A stretch of DNA of 64,000 nt, taken from the NCBI GenBank assembly GCA_036877525.1, contig JAZGTH010000002.1, positions 6,308,501 to 6,372,500 of the forward strand. The letters are read 5' to 3'. The first letter of the stretch is position 1; each line of letters starts with the position of its first letter. The translations under genes were made by a program, and so were the position numbers. Below are positions 59,908 to 64,000 of this stretch, in pieces. The notes below the pieces were generated by a model. That model saw only the letters and a program-made list of their open reading frames with translations, did not search any database and was not told where the DNA came from. The stretch comes from Chromobotia macracanthus. Lineage: Eukaryota > Chordata > Actinopteri > Cypriniformes > Botiidae.

Positions 59908-60219
59908 TACATATCAGTAGAACTCCATAAACAATAAAAAAATATTAACCAACATTATAATGCTTAACAAATGTAGTTCATGTAAAATATAAGTATTTAT
60001 TAAGAGTCCGTATTTAATGACAGAATTCATTTGAATGTACATTAACTAATGAGCTGTTAATCATATGATGTAATAACGTTTGTAAATATTATTAAAGTTA
60101 TTATAAAGTGTTGCACAGATATTAAACAAGAGGGTGGACAGATTCATTTTACATATATATTACAGCAATAACAAAAGAAGTGATTTACAAGTTTTGTAAA
60201 ACTTTATTGATTGAGCAAT
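59908..60219. other. AT-rich spacer, possibly old repeat
   Basis: Ends near 'attataaagtgttgcacag', like the 'aaagtgtta' ends of some fish repeats; weak. Confidence 0.3.
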
Positions 60220-60780
60220 AGGATGTCTGAAAGACTCTTTGTTTCCTACTTCAAAATGACAGCGAGCACAACCTCCAGCATGCATATTAAAGCAAGAAGA
60301 TGAAAACAAAGACATAATACTGAAATATGTTGTAAAACTGCAGGCTTGACAGTCACGTCATCTTAATAGGGTGTGATGGTTCGGTTCACTTTCAATCAGT
60401 TCACCATTAGACAGCATCTCTGTTGAGCAAACAGAGAAAACAAAGGCAACCCTTTCAAATTTTATCAACAATTGATAAGCAACTTTTCTGGTGTTCTGCT
60501 GGACTTCCACACATTGTGTCTGTATCTGTCGTTCCTTCCTTCAGATACTTTGAGGCTTTGCAAACGGACAAATGAAGCTTTGCTCATGAAACAGAATGGG
60601 TTGATCACAGGATGTTGTCACACATTAAACAAGGCCTCCTGTCATCTGTATCTGACAGGACAGATTTCCAAATTCATCAGCAGAGATAGCGGAGATATCA
60701 GCCGCTCACTGAGTGTGCCAACACACCACACAGTGGCACTACAGAGTGCAGGAGGCTGTGTAGTCTGGTGAGGAGAGAGG
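60220..60780. promoter_or_regulatory. CNE-like island or exon region
   Basis: Balanced unique DNA containing the splice-flanked open stretch at 60545-60767, with GATA-type cores ('gagatagcggagatatcag' at about 60683). Confidence 0.35.
60545..60767 (+). other. Candidate 223-nt exon
   Basis: The acceptor-like pyrimidine tract 'ctgtcgttccttccttcag' ends at 60544 and 'gtctg|gtgagg' follows. One frame is open throughout (73 full codons, e.g. 'LRLCKRTNEALLMKQNGL' and 'ISRDSGDISRSLSVP') and stops just beyond the donor, as real exons often do. No family recognised. Confidence 0.25.
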
Positions 60781-60920
60781 ATGTGAAGGAGTCTAAGATG
60801 ACACTGATTTTGACCATGATTGAAAAATTACAGTAAATTACAGTATCTAATTATGAGGTTGTGAGGGAAAAGTTTGTACGCACAAAAAATATTGCTAGAG
60901 ACAACAAGTGTTTATGTTGG

Positions 60921-61070
60921 TTTACATTTACATTTATGCATTAAGCAGACATTTTTATTCAAAGCAACATACAGTGCATTTAAGCAATACATTTTATCAG
61001 TATGAGTGTTCCTTGGGAATTTAACAACCTTTGCCCTGCTAAAGCAATGCTCAACCAGCTGAGCTACAGA
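60921..61070 (-). mobile_element. tRNA-derived SINE, full-length but mutated
   Basis: The reverse complement runs from the head 'ctgtagctcagctggttgag' (A-box) through a damaged B-box to the tail 'gcataaatgtaaatgtaaac' at the left edge. Same family as 45436-45590. Confidence 0.8.
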
Positions 61071-62587
61071 AAGCTACAGGGTTTCAGATCCTTTAAGTTA
61101 TTATATTTATTCATTATTATTATTTTTGGTGAATTTCCAAACTACAATTACAGTATCGTAAAGGTTTTAGGTGATTATGATAGCACAATAAAACAACAGT
61201 GACATGCATTCAAGCAGGAGTCAGCTGTAATATGAGGACTTAAAAGCTGAAATGTTAACAAAGCAAGGGTATTTTTCATAAATGTTAGCTTGTGGGCAAC
61301 TTGTCACATGTTGTAAATGGTATTTCTTATCAATTGTATTTAGTACAGTATTTGGTACTGCTAATATTTTTGTGCAATACCTTTTACATTTCTGCTTTTT
61401 CATGAATTCTTTGAGTTTTATATTTGTTTAACAATTTGAATTAAGCTAAAAAGCCAGTAAATTACTGTTAATTGACAGGTTCCATTGTTACTTAACCCAT
61501 ATTATTTGCTTTTCTCCAGAGAAAAATAAATTGACTTTCAAAAGTAATCACAAGTATAAAGTGACAACAAGCCCAAATCTTCACATGCTAATTTGGACAG
61601 GCACTTGAAAACTTCAATGATGGGGTTGTTACAGATACACCTTGATGCTTTGCTCTAGAATCATTTGAGTATTTGAGACATTTGTGGTTTATGCAACATA
61701 GACAGATAGATAGACATATAGATGAAATAAAAATATTTGGCTTACCCATGAGGTAGTAAAGTATTTAGATAAGATATAATGTGTAAAAGAGAATATGAAG
61801 AATACATTTTTAAATCTAAAAATGTGTCTTCCTGTGAGAATTGTACTGAAAACAACCTACAATCTGCAAATTGTCTCCCATCAGGTGCAGGAATATGCAC
61901 ATTAGGCTGATTAATGGTGTTCGCCAGCAGATTACTTGATTTGATAAGCGTACAACCAATCATGAACATAATACATCACAAATTGTTTTGTCAACAATTT
62001 ATGGTACTATTTATCAAATGACCATCGCCACTCACTGAGTAATAGTGTCATATCTGACATTATGTCAATAGAGAAGTTGAGCTAAGGGCAGCCAGGGTGC
62101 AGTGATTTAGACACACTGTGTACTGACCTGCCTCTATGTTTAATTCATAGCAGATGAGCAGAAATAGATGGATTACTGTTTCTAGATCAGTGTTTAAGAC
62201 AGAAATGGGTAGGAGTGGCCAGGTTGGTATTCCACTCACATACCTGGTCCTGGTTAATAGAAGTTAATATCTGTGAACACACTGTTGTATTGTACACAAG
62301 TAGAGGGTTCAAATAAAGAAATTGAAGACCATTTTTTTACCATTAGATAAATACCAAGCATGCATTTTTAATGCTTGTTGTGTAATTGACAATGGAGCTC
62401 ATTTATAAAATGTGAATGTATTTTTGTGTAAATAATGTATGTAAATAAATCCATTCTTGCATAAATTGTTACATTACATAATTTAACACAAAATAACACA
62501 AAATGTTCTGATGGTGTCATGAATGAGCCACATTCATTAGTGTACAGTAGCCTAACTTGTAAGTGTATGTTTGTTCAGAAACACCAA
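61071..62587. other. AT-rich spacer
   Basis: Short GATA-repeat run at 61702-61722; a somewhat more complex part at 61860-61960. No gene. Confidence 0.5.
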
Positions 62588-62704
62588 TATTTACATTGAC
62601 ACATTTGGCAGACACTTTTATCCAAACTTATGATGCATTTAGAATATACAGTAAATTTGAGCAGTATACACAACGCCATGCTCTACCAGTTAATCTACAA
62701 GAAA
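62588..62704 (-). mobile_element. tRNA-derived SINE, B-box region deleted
   Basis: The tail 'atttggcagacacttttatc' at the left and the head 'gtagattaactggtagagca' (reverse strand) at the right. The segment carrying the B box is missing. Confidence 0.75.
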
Positions 62705-63059
62705 GTGGTGCACAGTTGTGCAAGATATTGGTCAGGTCAGATAAACACTCCTATATCATATCACTTGACATACATGTAACACAATTTTCATACAGAACAG
62801 GGATATGAGAAAATCCGGCTCTTTTATTTGCCAAATCAAGAACAATTTTAGTAACGGAGTTTAAAAAAATATGGTTTTTGCACCTCATTTATTATAACAA
62901 AATCCCATTTTTTCTATATGTTTCACACCATAAGCGGAAAGAATAGTAATTTAAAATCCCACCTTTTCATACAATCATTCTAGTCATCATCACAGTTGTC
63001 AACAATTTGTGGCTGCTTGTTTTATGATGCTCTCAAAGCTTTTCAGATAATGTGCCCTT
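62705..63059. other. AT-rich spacer
   Basis: Nothing recognised. Confidence 0.5.
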
Positions 63060-63339
63060 GAAACGAAGGCCATGGTCCGAGCCAGTCATCAGGGGATCAA
63101 TGCTTCTCTTGAGATTGGGCTGCAAATAAATTCCACAGCAAAAGCATCACTTCCACAGGTATGAAAGGAAAGAAGCGAGCCAAACCCTGTGATCCAGCGC
63201 CGGCTGGTATATATGGCTCTTGTCCAAAGCACCACTGGCTCATCTTAAAGGTTACAGTGACTACCCTGTGCACTAGTGTTAACAGAGCTTTCTCTCTCTG
63301 GGTTTATGGTCTGTGTAATAATTTTAAGTGTTTCCACAG

Positions 63340-63380
63340 GAGATGTTGGAAGAACAGCTGTGGGCCGTGGAGGAAGACAA
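63340..63380 (+). other. Candidate short exon, acidic peptide
   Basis: The acceptor 'gtgtttccacag' ends at 63339 and a weak donor 'acaa|gtagag' follows 63380. The open phase reads 'EMLEEQLWAVEED'. Confidence 0.15.
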
Positions 63381-63485
63381 GTAGAGAATGATTGATCACT
63401 AGGAGCGTGGAGGCTGTGTACCTCTCACCTTCCCCCTGCGAGGCTCCACGTCTGCCCCTGATCCCCTACATCTGCCTGCCTTTAG

Positions 63486-63583
63486 CTGAACTGGATGAGG
63501 AGGAGGCCCGACAGGATCTATCTCAGATGTACTTGCACTTTGGAATGAGGGAGATGTGCTCACAAAACAAGGGACAATCCTGA
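63486..63583 (+). other. Candidate terminal exon, acidic peptide
   Basis: The acceptor 'tgcctgcctttag' ends at 63485. The open phase enters after two bases, reads 'ELDEEEARQDLSQMYLHFG' and ends at TGA 63581-63583. The phase does not match the upstream 63340-63380 candidate. Confidence 0.15.
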
Positions 63584-63667
63584 AGCTGTAATGTTATTTT
63601 ATTTTCTAAGTGTGAAGGGGCAGTGCTTACGGAAGTCTTTTCAGCTGATATGAGACCTAAAATATAT

Positions 63668-63714
63668 GAGATCTGAAACTCCAAATTCCTGAGATCTGAA
63701 ACTCTGAAATTCCA
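63668..63714. repeat. Two-copy tandem repeat, 23-24 bp unit
   Basis: 'gagatctgaaactccaaatt' and 'gagatctgaaactctgaaat' in direct succession. Confidence 0.85.
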
Positions 63715-64000
63715 AAGTTTTGAATGACATGCGGGTGGGTAGATCATGACAATTTTTTTAGTTTAAAGGAAATGTTCAGAAGTTGTGAGCTAATTGGACT
63801 GAACACAAAGACTTTTGTGCATTCAAAATTCAAATGACTTAAAAATCTGGCCATGATTCTTAATGTGTCTGTGCAAAAAAATATATAGGGTAAAAAGTAG
63901 TTGTATAAATTTGCATAACAAACAGCATAACTTTTGTTAAACTAAATTAGTCAGCTCTTCAAAATTGTATTTAGTAAATGTATACATCCAATATTTTAGA
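63715..64000. other. AT-rich spacer
   Basis: Nothing recognised to the window edge. Confidence 0.5.

Larger units (their letters stand above)
63060..63590. promoter_or_regulatory. CNE-like or exon-bearing island
   Basis: G/C-balanced block with two candidate exons on the plus strand (63340-63380 and 63486-63583). Frames are acidic and unlike the AT-rich chance frames, but they do not share a compatible phase. Confidence 0.35.

Overview
This window looks like vertebrate, teleost-fish nuclear DNA, most likely from a cypriniform (carp/minnow-like) genome. It is AT-rich and has no long open reading frames. It carries typical vertebrate microsatellites (CA, GA/CT, AT, GAAA, TTTG). It also holds several decayed copies of interspersed repeats that I recognise from cyprinid genomes. 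These are a tRNA-derived SINE with A- and B-box remnants (five copies), a non-autonomous DNA element with 'cccagcta' ends (three copies), and the repeat family whose ends read like 'aatagttcac' (three copies). The species assignment is inference from repeat style only.

I could not identify any protein-coding gene with confidence. Every open frame is short, and the longest (181 codons, minus strand, 32196-32741) is partly an artefact of CA/CT repeats. The window is best read as a gene desert or the inside of a very large intron. Long AT-rich stretches alternate with islands of balanced composition, high complexity, no repeats and homeodomain-type TAATTA/CAATTA motifs. That texture is typical of conserved non-coding regulatory elements (CNEs) near developmental genes. 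The clearest islands are at about 4.7-5.8, 10.06-10.83, 12.6-13.2, 19.56-19.76, 21.54-21.93, 30.43-31.48, 33.6-34.9, 38.6-39.2, 43.15-43.58, 45.6-46.5, 51.34-51.9, 56.28-56.72, 57.14-57.7, 58.48-59.5 and 63.06-63.59 kb. Conservation itself cannot be seen from one sequence, so these calls are inference.

Several plus-strand stretches have an open frame flanked by plausible splice signals: 4107-4309, 37956-38147, 39567-39632, 52631-52709, 59606-59722, 60545-60767 and 63340-63380/63486-63583. A small CpG-bearing open frame with a near-perfect Kozak start lies at 55726-55851. None matches a family I recognise and the reading phases do not chain into one gene. They are low-confidence candidate exons (coding or lncRNA) worth testing with RNA-seq.

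The most distinctive structural signals are several perfect inverted repeats: 1865-1898 (GC-rich 11-bp stem, followed by a 12-bp palindrome), 51151-51175 (25-bp palindrome), 52883-52911 (11-bp stem, 7-nt loop), 47177-47210 (14-bp arms, AT-only) and 59883-59907 (11-bp arms). There are also two RFX X-box-like sites. I see no evidence of an undescribed enzymatic or defence system here; what is interesting is regulatory and structural.
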